DNA from: JBBRTJ01 sp038244535
Lineage (GTDB): Bacteria; Actinomycetota; Acidimicrobiia; Acidimicrobiales; Ilumatobacteraceae
NCBI GenBank assembly: GCA_038244535.1
Contig: JBBRTJ010000023.1
Coordinates: forward strand, 1-38,156
Reading direction: 5' to 3'
DNA length: 38,156 bases
Under the pieces are notes generated by a model. That model saw only the letters and a program-made list of their open reading frames with translations, was not told the DNA's origin and ran no database searches. A program made the translations under genes and the position numbers. Every line of letters begins with the position of its first letter. The first letter of the stretch is position 1. This document shows, in pieces, positions 1 through 7,077 of the stretch.

Positions 1-155
1 ACCAGCCCCAGTTCGGCGCGCACCCCCGCCGGGTCGGAACTGGGGCCATCTCCGGCCACATCTGGCCGCCACCAGCCCCAGTTCGGCGCGCACCCCCGCC
101 GGGTCGGAACTGGGGCCATATCCGGCCACATCTGGCCGCCACCAGCCCCAGTTCG
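1..155. repeat. 70-bp tandem repeat, about 2.2 copies, with hairpins
   Basis: Copy 1 is 1-70 and copy 2 is 71-140; they differ by one base near the end of the inverted repeat region (position 50 c, position 120 a). A third copy starts at 141 and diverges after 155. Each unit holds an inverted repeat of ten bases, GCCCCAGTTC at 5-14 and GAACTGGGGC at 37-46, and a smaller hairpin GGCCA/TGGCC at 54-67 with a 4-nt loop. The array lies just 3' of menA, which reads toward it, so it may end transcription. It is non-coding as far as I can see. The array could begin to the left of the window. Confidence 0.85.
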
Positions 156-189
156 ACCGGCGAGCGGCGGCGAACCGGGCCATGGTTGA

Positions 190-1056
190 TCAGGCGGCTG
201 AGGCCAGCAGCGCGGCGAGCGCCAGGCCGACGACCAACTGCACCCGGGCGGTGCCCCCCAGGACGGCGATGAGCTGCCGGCCGGCCGCGCCGCCCCGCAC
301 GGCCCGCACCGGCGCCACGGCCACCGGGAGCGTGAGCACCACGAGCACCGCCGGCAGTCGCCACACACCGCACAGCGCGGCCAGCACGAACCCGGCGGCC
401 ACCAGCACCACGTACAGCACCCGGGTCCTCGGGTCGCCGAGGCGCACCGCCAGCGTGTGCTTGCCGGCAGGACCGTCAGTCGGGATGTCACGCAGGTTGT
501 TCACCACGAGCAGCGCACAGGCCAGCGAACCCATCGCGGCACCGGCCACGAACGAGAGCCCGGTCACCACCTCGGACTGCACGTAGGCCGTGCCCACCGT
601 GGCCACCAGGCCGAAGAACACGAACACGAACGCCTCGCCCAGCCCGGCGTAGCCGTAGGGCTTCGGGCCGCCCGTGTAGAACCAACCCGCCGCCACTGCG
701 GCGACGCCGATCGGCACCAGCCACCACGTCGTCACGGCGGCCAGCACCAGACCGGCGGCCCCGCCGATCGCGAACGATCCCATCGCGGCCCGCTTCACCG
801 CGCCTGGCGACGCCAGCTTCGAGGCCACCAGCCGCACCGGGCCGACCCGAACCTCGTCGGTGCCCCGAACGCCGTCGGAGTAGTCGTTCGCGTAGTTCAC
901 CCCCACCTGCATGGCCAGGGCCACGACGGCGGCCAGCGCGGCCCGCCACCAGCTCACGCCCGCACCCACCCCGGCGGCACAGGCCGTGCCCACGACCACG
1001 GGGACCACGCTGGCGGGCAGGGTACGGGGTCGCGCCCCCGCCACCCAGCGGTTCAC
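190..1056 (-). CDS. menA: 1,4-dihydroxy-2-naphthoate polyprenyltransferase (MenA)
   Basis: MenA attaches a polyprenyl chain to 1,4-dihydroxy-2-naphthoate in the membrane, giving demethylmenaquinone. The 288-residue product is a multi-span membrane protein of the UbiA superfamily. The first aspartate-rich, Mg-pyrophosphate-binding motif is seen as NYANDYSDG at residues 54-62, and a second motif NNLRDIPTD lies near residue 190, as the family requires. The length is usual for MenA. The start is GTG at 1056, overlapping the menB stop codon by four bases (GTGA), so the two are surely co-transcribed and probably translationally coupled. The upstream menB and the divergent menE support the pathway call. 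Other UbiA members are possible in principle, but the context makes MenA the clear choice. Confidence 0.93.
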   Translation of the reverse strand: MNRWVAGARPRTLPASVVPVVVGTACAAGVGAGVSWWRAALAAVVALAMQVGVNYANDYSDGVRGTDEVRVGPVRLVASKLASPGAVKRAAMGSFAIGGAAGLVLAAVTTWWLVPIGVAAVAAGWFYTGGPKPYGYAGLGEAFVFVFFGLVATVGTAYVQSEVVTGLSFVAGAAMGSLACALLVVNNLRDIPTDGPAGKHTLAVRLGDPRTRVLYVVLVAAGFVLAALCGVWRLPAVLVVLTLPVAVAPVRAVRGGAAGRQLIAVLGGTARVQLVVGLALAALLASAA

Positions 1057-1913
1057 GGACGCTTCGGGAACTGGTCGAAGTCGGGGATGCGCTTCTCCTT
1101 GTACGCGTCCCGGCCCTCCTGGGCTTCTTCGGTCATGTAGAAGAGCATGGTGGCGTCACCGGCGAGCTGCTGGATGCCCGCCAGGCCGTCGTCGGCGGCG
1201 TTCATCGAGGCCTTGATCATTCGCAGGGCGATCGGCGAGTGGCGCAGCATCTTGCGACACCACGCCACCGTTTCGCGCTCGAGGTCGGCCAGCGGCACCA
1301 CGGTGTTGACCAGGCCCATCGCCAACGCCTGCTCGGCGTCGTAGACGTCGCACAGGAACCAGATCTCGCGGGCCTTCTTCTGGCCGACGATGCTCGCCAG
1401 CAGCCCCGAGCCGTAGCCCCCGTCAAAGCTGCCGACCTTGGGTCCGGTCTGACCGAACTTGGCGTTGTCGGCGGCGATCGTGAGGTCGCACACGACGTGC
1501 AACACGTGACCACCGCCCATGGCCCACCCCGCGACCATGGCCACCACGGGCTTGGGCGTGCGGCGGATCTGCACCTGGAGGTCGAGCACGTTCAGGCGTC
1601 CGATCCCCTTCTGCGCGATCGCGTCGTCGCCGATGTAACCGTCGTCGGCGCGGATGCGCTGATCGCCGCCGCTGCAGAACGCCTCGGTTCCGGTGCCGGT
1701 GAGGATGATGACGCCGACGCGGTCGTCATCCCGAGCCCGGTTGAAGGCGTCGGCCAGCTCGAACAGGGTGGGGGGCCGGAAGGCGTTGCGCACCTCGGGC
1801 CGGTTGATGGAGATCTTGGCGATCCCTTCGGCGGTGTCGTAGGTGATGTCCCGGTAGTCGCCGGAGCGCTCCCAGGTGAGCGGCGCGTAGAGGTCGCCGT
1901 AGAAGTCGGGCAT
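1053..1913 (-). CDS. menB: 1,4-dihydroxy-2-naphthoyl-CoA synthase (MenB)
   Basis: MenB closes the second ring of the naphthoquinone from o-succinylbenzoyl-CoA, using the crotonase fold. The 286-residue product has the crotonase core (NRPEVRNAF near residue 38, then CSGGDQR), an oxyanion-hole region (AMGGGHVLH), the MenB-specific stretch GPKVGSFDGGYG, and the typical C-terminal tail that ends in a basic, proline-containing segment. The chosen start is the ATG at 1913, which gives the family's usual beginning; the frame stays open further upstream, but that part has no homology and overlaps menE on the other strand. No clear ribosome-binding site is visible before the ATG. It is the first gene of a menB-menA unit. 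Confidence 0.94.
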   Translation of the reverse strand: MPDFYGDLYAPLTWERSGDYRDITYDTAEGIAKISINRPEVRNAFRPPTLFELADAFNRARDDDRVGVIILTGTGTEAFCSGGDQRIRADDGYIGDDAIAQKGIGRLNVLDLQVQIRRTPKPVVAMVAGWAMGGGHVLHVVCDLTIAADNAKFGQTGPKVGSFDGGYGSGLLASIVGQKKAREIWFLCDVYDAEQALAMGLVNTVVPLADLERETVAWCRKMLRHSPIALRMIKASMNAADDGLAGIQQLAGDATMLFYMTEEAQEGRDAYKEKRIPDFDQFPKRP

Positions 1914-1942
1914 GGGCACGGCCGGAGAGGTTGCCACCCCGG

Positions 1943-1948
1943 TACCGT
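1943..1948 (+). promoter_or_regulatory. Predicted -10 element of menE, leaderless
   Basis: TACCGT ends 7 nt before the menE ATG. That spacing would put the transcription start at or beside the start codon. It matches the layout seen before ten other genes in this window. No convincing -35 is visible. Confidence 0.5.
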
Positions 1949-1955
1949 CCCCCGC

Positions 1956-3068
1956 ATGCCGGAGCTCGTCGCGCTCGCCCTGCCAGGGGGTCCGGGCTTC
2001 GTCGCCGAGCTGCGCCGGGCCTGGGACGAGGGCCACGCGGTGCTCCCCATCGACCTGCGATTGCCCCCTGCGGCACGGGACGCGGTGCTGGCCATGGCCG
2101 CCCCTCGGTGGGTGGTCGACGAGGGAGGCGAACGGCATGAGCGGCCCGCCAGCCGGCCGGTCGGCGACGGCGACGCGCTCGTCGTGGCCACGAGCGGGAC
2201 CACCGGAAGCCCGAAGGGCGTGGTCCTGACGCATGCCGCGGTCGGCGCATCGGCCCGGGCGACGAGCAGCCGCCTCGGGGTGGCCCGCACCCACGACCGT
2301 TGGCTGGCCTGCCTTCCCCTGGCCCACGTCGGCGGGCTCTCGGTGGTCACCCGCGCGCTCGTGACCGACACGCCGCTCACCGTCCTGGCCGGCTTCGACG
2401 CCGAGGCCGTCATGGCCGAGGCCAGGCGGGGCGCCACGCTCGTGTCGCTCGTGGCGACTGCACTCGCTCGCATCGACGCATCGCTCTTTCGCACGATCGT
2501 GCTCGGCGGCAGCCGCCCGCCAGTGCCTCGACCGGCCAACACGGTCGCCACCTACGGGATGACCGAGACCGGCAGCGGGGTCGTGTACGAGGGTTTGGCG
2601 ATTGACGGCGTCGAGATCCGCATCGACGGCGGCGGCGAGGTGTGGCTGAGGGGCCCGATGCTGCTGCGCTGCTACCGGGACGGCATCGATCCGAAGGACG
2701 CCGACGGCTGGCTGCCCACCGGCGACCTCGGTGAGTGGCGTGCGGGCGGACGATTGCACGTGCTCGGCCGGCGCGGCGATCTCGTCATCACCGGTGGCGA
2801 GAACGTGTGGCCGGAAGCCGTCGAAGCCGTGCTCGCCCGCCACCCCGCGGTGGCCGAGGTCGCCGTCGTCGGCACTCCCGACGCCGAGTGGGGTCAGCTC
2901 GTCACCGCCGTGGTGGTGCCAGCCGACCCCGCCGTACCGCCGACGCTCGACTCGCTGCGGACCCTGGCCAAAGAGCACCTGCCCGCCTTCGCCGCCCCTC
3001 GCTCCGTGCGGTTCGTGGACGCCCTGCCCCGCACCAACCTCGGCAAGGTCAAGCGGGCCGAGCTGTAG
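1956..3068 (+). CDS. menE: o-succinylbenzoate-CoA ligase (MenE-type acyl-CoA synthetase)
   Basis: This is an ATP-dependent acyl-CoA ligase of the ANL superfamily; with menA and menB next door it most likely activates o-succinylbenzoate, the substrate step before MenB. The 370-residue product shows the phosphate-binding loop TSGTTGSPKG near residue 73, the ATYGMTETG motif near residue 196, the adenylate-binding TGDLGEW, and the C-terminal domain GRRGDLVITGGENVWP with the catalytic lysine region NLGKVKR at the very end. The protein is short for the superfamily (usually over 450 residues) because the N-terminal part is reduced; such short MenE forms are common in Actinobacteria. The start at 1956 is chosen because upstream sequence in this frame is antisense to menB and because a -10 element sits 7 nt before it. 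Confidence 0.88.
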   Translation: MPELVALALPGGPGFVAELRRAWDEGHAVLPIDLRLPPAARDAVLAMAAPRWVVDEGGERHERPASRPVGDGDALVVATSGTTGSPKGVVLTHAAVGASARATSSRLGVARTHDRWLACLPLAHVGGLSVVTRALVTDTPLTVLAGFDAEAVMAEARRGATLVSLVATALARIDASLFRTIVLGGSRPPVPRPANTVATYGMTETGSGVVYEGLAIDGVEIRIDGGGEVWLRGPMLLRCYRDGIDPKDADGWLPTGDLGEWRAGGRLHVLGRRGDLVITGGENVWPEAVEAVLARHPAVAEVAVVGTPDAEWGQLVTAVVVPADPAVPPTLDSLRTLAKEHLPAFAAPRSVRFVDALPRTNLGKVKRAEL

Positions 3069-3071
3069 CTT
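3066..3071 (+). promoter_or_regulatory. Predicted -10 element of SDR gene, overlaps menE stop
   Basis: TAGCTT lies 8 nt before the ATG at 3080. Its first three bases are the TAG stop codon of menE. The gene may therefore have its own leaderless transcript in addition to readthrough from menE. Confidence 0.4.
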
Positions 3072-3079
3072 CGCCGTCC

Positions 3080-3895
3080 ATGACGGGACGCATCGAGAAC
3101 AAGGTCGCGGTCATCACCGGCGCGGCATCGGGCATCGGGTTGGGGATCGCGAGGCGCTTCGCCGCCGAAGGGGCCATGGTCGTGGCCGGTGACATCGACG
3201 AGGCCGGTCTCGCCACGCTGCTCTCCGAGCTGGGCACCGATTGCTGCGCCACCGTGCGCTGCGACGTGACTCGCGAGGATGACGTCGCCGCCCTCGCCGC
3301 GTTGGCTGCCGACCGGTTCGGGCGCCTCGACATCGCCGTGGCCAACGCCGGCGCCGGTGGCTTCGCACCCCTGCTCGAGCACTCGCTCGAGGAGTGGCAA
3401 CGGGTCATCGATCTCTGCCTCACCGGCGTGTTCCTCACCGTGAAGCACACCGGGCGGGTGATGACCGCGGCCGGCAACGGTGGCTCGATCATCACCATCG
3501 CGTCGCTCAACGCGGTGCAGCCCGCAGCAGGCATGGCCGCGTACTGCACGGCCAAGGCCGGCGTGGCCATGTTCACCAAGGTTGCCGCGATGGAGCTCGG
3601 CGCGGCTGCGATCCGAGTCAACGCCATCGGCCCCGGTCTGGTGCAGACCAACGCCACCGCGGCCTTCTTCGCCGTGCCCGCGATCGTCGACGACTTCCTG
3701 GCCAACACGACCATCGGTCGCTTCGCCCAACCCGAGGACGTCGCTGCGCTGGCGCTGTGGCTGGCTTCGGACGAGGCCAGCTTTGCCAGCGCCGGCCTCT
3801 ACCTGCTGGATGGCGGCGCCACCACCGGCCGCTACCCCGACCTCCCGAGCCACCTCGCTGCGCTCGACTCGGAGCAGTTCACCTCGCCGTCGTGA
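3080..3895 (+). CDS. Short-chain dehydrogenase/reductase
   Basis: A classical SDR oxidoreductase of 271 residues that probably uses NAD(H) or NADP(H); the substrate cannot be told from sequence. The Rossmann glycine motif TGAASGIGLG begins near residue 13, the NAGAGG motif follows near residue 90, and the catalytic Ser-Tyr-Lys set appears as ITIAS and YCTAK. Aspartate in GDIDEAG at the end of the second strand suggests NAD preference. The C-terminus (LLDGGATTGRYPD and a short tail) is intact. The ATG at 3080 is 11 bp after menE, and a longer frame upstream is only antisense or overlapping noise. It is convergent with the next SDR gene. A role in quinone metabolism is not implied by position alone. 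Confidence 0.85.
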   Translation: MTGRIENKVAVITGAASGIGLGIARRFAAEGAMVVAGDIDEAGLATLLSELGTDCCATVRCDVTREDDVAALAALAADRFGRLDIAVANAGAGGFAPLLEHSLEEWQRVIDLCLTGVFLTVKHTGRVMTAAGNGGSIITIASLNAVQPAAGMAAYCTAKAGVAMFTKVAAMELGAAAIRVNAIGPGLVQTNATAAFFAVPAIVDDFLANTTIGRFAQPEDVAALALWLASDEASFASAGLYLLDGGATTGRYPDLPSHLAALDSEQFTSPS

Positions 3896-3937
3896 GCACG
3901 AAGGCGCACCATCGAAGCCGCTCGAGCCGCAGCCGTC

Positions 3938-3956
3938 GGCGGCAGCCAGCGCCGCC
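3938..3956. terminator. Weak hairpin between convergent SDR genes
   Basis: GGCGGC at 3938-3943 and GCCGCC at 3951-3956 form a perfect 6-bp stem with a 7-nt loop in the 86-bp gap between two convergent genes. There is no T-tract. It may be a bidirectional terminator, or only GC-rich chance. Confidence 0.3.
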
Positions 3957-3981
3957 ACCGCTCAGTTCGAGCCCTCGATCC

Positions 3982-4728
3982 TCAGGCCACGCCGCGGACG
4001 CCGGCGCCGCCATCGATCACGTAGGTCTCGCCGGTGATCCAACTGGCGGCGTCGCTGGCCAGGAACAGGGCGAGCCCCGCGATGTCCTCGGGCGTGCCGA
4101 GGCGCTTGGTGGGCAGGCTGCGGGCGAGCTGCTCGCCGAAGTTGTCGACGAGCACCTTGGCGAAGTCGGTCTGCACCAGCCCCGGCGCGATGCCCACGAC
4201 GCGCACCGGCCCCATCTCGGCGGCGAGCTGGCGGGTGAGGTGGATCAGTGCCGCCTTGGTCAGGTTGTAGACGCCGAGCGACCCCTCGGCCCGCAGCCCA
4301 CCGACCGACGCGATGTTGACCACGACCGCACCAGGGCGCGCTCGCAGGTGAGCGCTGGCGGCCTTGGTCCAGAACACCGGACCCTTGAGGTTCACCTGGA
4401 ACGTCTTGTCGTAACGCCCCTCGTCGACGCCGAGCACCGGACCCTGGTAGGGGTTCGTGGCGGCGTTGTTGACCAGGATGTCGAGCCCGCCGAAGCGTTC
4501 GACCGTCGCCGCCACGCAAGCTTCGGCGGCGTCGAGATCGCCGGCATTTGCGGCGAACACGGCGACGTCACCCCCGATGTCGGCTGCTGCCGATTCGAGC
4601 TGGTCGAGCTTGCGACTCGACAACATCACGCTCGCCCCCGCCTCGGCGTAGGCCTTGGCAATGGCCTTCCCGATGCCCTTCGAGGCGCCCGTCACGAGCG
4701 CCACCTTCCCGTCCAGTCGCAGGTCCAT
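3982..4728 (-). CDS. Short-chain dehydrogenase/reductase (FabG-like)
   Basis: A 248-residue classical SDR. It has the cofactor motif TGASKGIGKAI near residue 14, NNAAT near residue 88, the catalytic serine in NIASVGG and the YNLTK active-site pair, and the standard C-terminal motif TGETYVIDGGAG. Arginine and lysine after the second strand (SSRKLDQ) suggest NADPH use, as in FabG-type 3-oxoacyl reductases. The whole protein is typical in length and looks functional. The ATG at 4728 is preceded by a TAGTGT element at 6 nt. It shares only general SDR similarity with the convergent gene at 3080 and is not a recent duplicate. The substrate is unknown. Confidence 0.86.
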   Translation of the reverse strand: MDLRLDGKVALVTGASKGIGKAIAKAYAEAGASVMLSSRKLDQLESAAADIGGDVAVFAANAGDLDAAEACVAATVERFGGLDILVNNAATNPYQGPVLGVDEGRYDKTFQVNLKGPVFWTKAASAHLRARPGAVVVNIASVGGLRAEGSLGVYNLTKAALIHLTRQLAAEMGPVRVVGIAPGLVQTDFAKVLVDNFGEQLARSLPTKRLGTPEDIAGLALFLASDAASWITGETYVIDGGAGVRGVA

Positions 4729-4734
4729 CGGGCG

Positions 4735-4740
4735 ACACTA
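4735..4740 (-). promoter_or_regulatory. Predicted -10 element of SDR gene, leaderless
   Basis: On the minus strand TAGTGT ends 6 nt before the ATG at 4728, matching the repeated leaderless layout of the window. Confidence 0.5.
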
Positions 4741-4833
4741 GGTCGCGGTCCTCTCGACACGAACGGGCCTGTCGGGCAGGTCCGTAGCGAGCGCAGTGCA
4801 CGTGGTGCGCAGCGGCTGTGCGACCATCGGATC

Positions 4834-5838
4834 ATGGCATCCACCACGACCAGGGTTGTTCTCGTCCGCCGTCCCGTTGGCCAGGCCACCCCTGACTGCT
4901 TCGCCGTCGAGGAGACCCCGCTCGCCCCGCTCGGGCCGGGTGAGGTGCGCGTCGCCGTCGAGTACGTCTCGGTTGACGCCGGCACCCGCACGATGCTGCG
5001 CGGCGAGGGCTTCCACCAGCAGGTGGGTCTGGGCGAGACCATCCGGGCCAGTGCAGTCGGACGCATCATCGAATCGACGGTCGAGGGTTGGGAGGTCGGC
5101 CAGGCCGTCAAAGGCGGGTTGGGAGCGCAGACCGTCGCCACGGTGACGCCGTCGCTGCTGGAGCGGATCGACGACTCGGTAGGGCCGATCAGCCTGTACC
5201 TCGGCGCACTGTCCGGCTCGACCGGCGTCACCGCTTGGATCGGGGTCCGCACCATCGGCAAGCCCGTGGCCGGCGAGACCTTCGTGGTGTCAGCCGCGGC
5301 GGGCGCCGTGGGATCGATCGCCGGCCAGATCGCCAAGAAAGCTGGTGCTCGGGTGATCGGCATCGCGGGCGGGCCCGCCAAGGCCGCTTACCTCGTCGAC
5401 ACGCTGGGCTTCGACGCCGCCATCGACTACAAGAGCGAGGACGTCAGGCAACGTTGCCGCGACCTGTGCCCCGGCGGTGTCGACGTGTTCTTCGACAACG
5501 TCGGAGGCCCCATCCTCAACGCCGTCCTCGACAACCTGGCGATGCGGGCACGGGTGGTGATCTGCGGGGCCGTGTCCCAGTACGACGACATGGACCACGT
5601 CGAGGGGCCATCGCTCTACCTCCGCCTGGCCGAGCGCCAGTCACGCATGGAGGGGTTCGCCTACTTCCACTTCCCCGAGGCCATGGCCCCGGCCACCGCG
5701 GAGCTGGCGGGTTGGGTCCGGGAGGGTTCGCTGACGGTGTCCGAGCACGTGCTCGAGGGCATCGAGCGCTACCCGGAGGCACTTCCGTTCATGTTCAACG
5801 GCGGCAACGTCGGCAAGCTCCTCGTCAAGGCCAGCTGA
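4834..5838 (+). CDS. NADP-dependent medium-chain reductase (PTGR/curcumin-reductase-like)
   Basis: A zinc-free member of the medium-chain dehydrogenase/reductase family, 334 residues, of the branch that reduces alkenal or alkenone double bonds with NADPH. The catalytic domain opens with a VVLVRRPVGQATPDCFAVEE segment split by typical PTGR spacing, and the nucleotide-binding loop AAAGAVGSIAGQIAK lies near residue 155. GGVDVFFDNVGGPILNAVL is the subgroup signature. Metal-binding cysteines of alcohol dehydrogenases are absent. The start at 4834 is the first methionine that fits the family; the long open frame upstream overlaps an SDR gene antisense. No good ribosome-binding site or TANNNT element is visible before it. 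A second copy of the same family is at 20896-21930. Confidence 0.85.
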   Translation: MASTTTRVVLVRRPVGQATPDCFAVEETPLAPLGPGEVRVAVEYVSVDAGTRTMLRGEGFHQQVGLGETIRASAVGRIIESTVEGWEVGQAVKGGLGAQTVATVTPSLLERIDDSVGPISLYLGALSGSTGVTAWIGVRTIGKPVAGETFVVSAAAGAVGSIAGQIAKKAGARVIGIAGGPAKAAYLVDTLGFDAAIDYKSEDVRQRCRDLCPGGVDVFFDNVGGPILNAVLDNLAMRARVVICGAVSQYDDMDHVEGPSLYLRLAERQSRMEGFAYFHFPEAMAPATAELAGWVREGSLTVSEHVLEGIERYPEALPFMFNGGNVGKLLVKAS

Positions 5839-5848
5839 CCTGCGCCGT

Positions 5849-5888
5849 GGCCTGAGCCGTCCGGCGCCTCTTGGGTCGCGCTCAGGCC
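5849..5888. terminator. Bidirectional hairpin between convergent genes
   Basis: GGCCTGAGC at 5849-5857 and GCTCAGGCC at 5880-5888 are perfect 9-bp inverted arms with a 22-nt loop. The arms span the 43-bp gap between the reductase ending at 5838 and the desaturase ending at 5882; the right arm includes the desaturase stop codon. No T-tract follows. Confidence 0.45.
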
Positions 5889-6973
5889 GGCTGAGCCGCC
5901 TGGGCGGCCTGATCGGCCGTCGCCGCCACATAGGGCAGCCAGTGACCCGCCTCGAAGTCGTACAGCTTGCAGATGCGGGTGGTGCGCACGTACTCGAGCG
6001 GTGAGAACTGCGACGAGTGCACGGTGTGCGGATAGTGGGCGGCGATCGCCTCGGCAGCCTTGGGCAGCTGGTGGAACGGGATGCGGGCATCCACGTGATG
6101 CGGCACGTGGATGAAGATGTTGTGGAACCAGAGCCGGTTGATCACCCGCGGCGTGCGCAGGATCGTCGTGGACTCCATCTGCCCCTTGAACTGGGTCCAC
6201 TCACGCTTGGTCCACCAGCGGATGTCCGGTGACACGTGGTGCACGTAGACGGTCCATCCGATGATGTGGACGAACAGCAGGAACGGCACGACGAACAACT
6301 TGATCGGCATCCACACTGCGGCGACCCAGCCCCCCGTGAGGGCGCCGAGCACCCCGGCCGCGAGCAGCAGCACCACGGCGGCGCCGCCGAGGGTGAGCTT
6401 GTCGCGCACGATGGCACCGTGGCGCTTGCCCGGAGCATTGAAGCGCCACATCTTCTCCCACCACACGACACGCAGGTAGTAGGCGCCGGAACCGATCCAC
6501 GACCACTCGAGGCGATGGCGGAGCCGACCGAGCCGGCCGAGGGCGCGGTACTCGTCGACGGTCAAAGGCTGCCACACGAAGTCGAAGCCCTGACGGGTCG
6601 TGTAGCCGTGGTGGATCCGGTTGTGGCCCAGATCCCAGGCCGCTTCGACGTGGGCGCTCGGCCCCATGGCCAGTTGGGCGATGACGCGGTCCGCCTTGCG
6701 GGACTCGAGCAGCGCGCCGTGCGAGGCATCGTGACCGAGGACGAACAGGCCGGCGACGCCGAGCCCCGCCAAGGGCCACAGGATGAGCAGCGCCCACCAC
6801 CTGTTGGTGAGCGCCAGACCGACGAGCGGCAGCACCCACAGTGCGACCGCCTGGGCCAGCGCCAGCGCAGCCTTGGCTGTGGAGCGCTGGTAGCAGCCTT
6901 CGGGGATGATGGCCCGGACGTCGTTGAGCGAGTCGGTGCGGGTCGGTGTGTGGACAGCAGTGGCTGAGCTCAT
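5882..6973 (-). CDS. Membrane fatty-acid desaturase
   Basis: A di-iron membrane desaturase that would insert a double bond into fatty acyl chains, 363 residues. All three histidine boxes are visible: HDASH at residues 81-85, HNRIHH at 117-122 and HVPHH in the C-terminal half, together with hydrophobic stretches near 35-80 and 200-245 that form the membrane spans. The order and spacing resemble omega-6/delta-12-type desaturases and related hydroxylases, but the position of the double bond, or whether it hydroxylates or acts on another lipid, cannot be told. The ATG at 6973 has a TACACT element 8 nt upstream. A 20-bp perfect palindrome covers the region where the -35 and spacer should be, so the gene is probably under a dimeric repressor. 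No regulator gene is adjacent. Confidence 0.88.
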   Translation of the reverse strand: MSSATAVHTPTRTDSLNDVRAIIPEGCYQRSTAKAALALAQAVALWVLPLVGLALTNRWWALLILWPLAGLGVAGLFVLGHDASHGALLESRKADRVIAQLAMGPSAHVEAAWDLGHNRIHHGYTTRQGFDFVWQPLTVDEYRALGRLGRLRHRLEWSWIGSGAYYLRVVWWEKMWRFNAPGKRHGAIVRDKLTLGGAAVVLLLAAGVLGALTGGWVAAVWMPIKLFVVPFLLFVHIIGWTVYVHHVSPDIRWWTKREWTQFKGQMESTTILRTPRVINRLWFHNIFIHVPHHVDARIPFHQLPKAAEAIAAHYPHTVHSSQFSPLEYVRTTRICKLYDFEAGHWLPYVAATADQAAQAAQPA

Positions 6974-6981
6974 CGATGCAG

Positions 6982-6987
6982 AGTGTA
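6982..6987 (-). promoter_or_regulatory. Predicted -10 element of the desaturase gene
   Basis: On the minus strand TACACT ends 8 nt before the ATG at 6973. The palindrome at 6993-7012 begins 5 bp upstream of it, so a bound protein would block polymerase. Confidence 0.5.
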
Positions 6988-6992
6988 ACGAG

Positions 6993-7012
6993 CCTACCTA
7001 CCGGTAGGTAGG
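6993..7012. promoter_or_regulatory. 20-bp perfect palindrome, likely repressor operator
   Basis: CCTACCTACCGGTAGGTAGG reads the same on both strands. It lies in the 104-bp space between the divergent desaturase (start 6973) and amidohydrolase (start 7078), directly upstream of the desaturase -10. Perfect symmetry, length and position are what one expects of a TetR-type operator. The regulator is not encoded in the neighbourhood. It might also affect the divergent gene, whose -10 lies 52 bp away. Confidence 0.7.
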
Positions 7013-7064
7013 GACCTTCGACCCTTGCCCACCCGTCTCGGTGACGTCGGCAGGGCTCCAGGGT

Positions 7065-7070
7065 TAGCGT
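7065..7070 (+). promoter_or_regulatory. Predicted -10 element of the amidohydrolase gene
   Basis: TAGCGT ends 7 nt before the GTG start at 7078. The same hexamer occurs at the same distance before the gene at 8328. Confidence 0.5.
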
Positions 7071-7077
7071 CCCGCTC

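Noticed and set aside
3394..4833. N-terminal extension of the reductase gene at 4834
   Set aside because: The open frame covers two SDR genes antisense or out of frame, and the extension is not homologous to the family.
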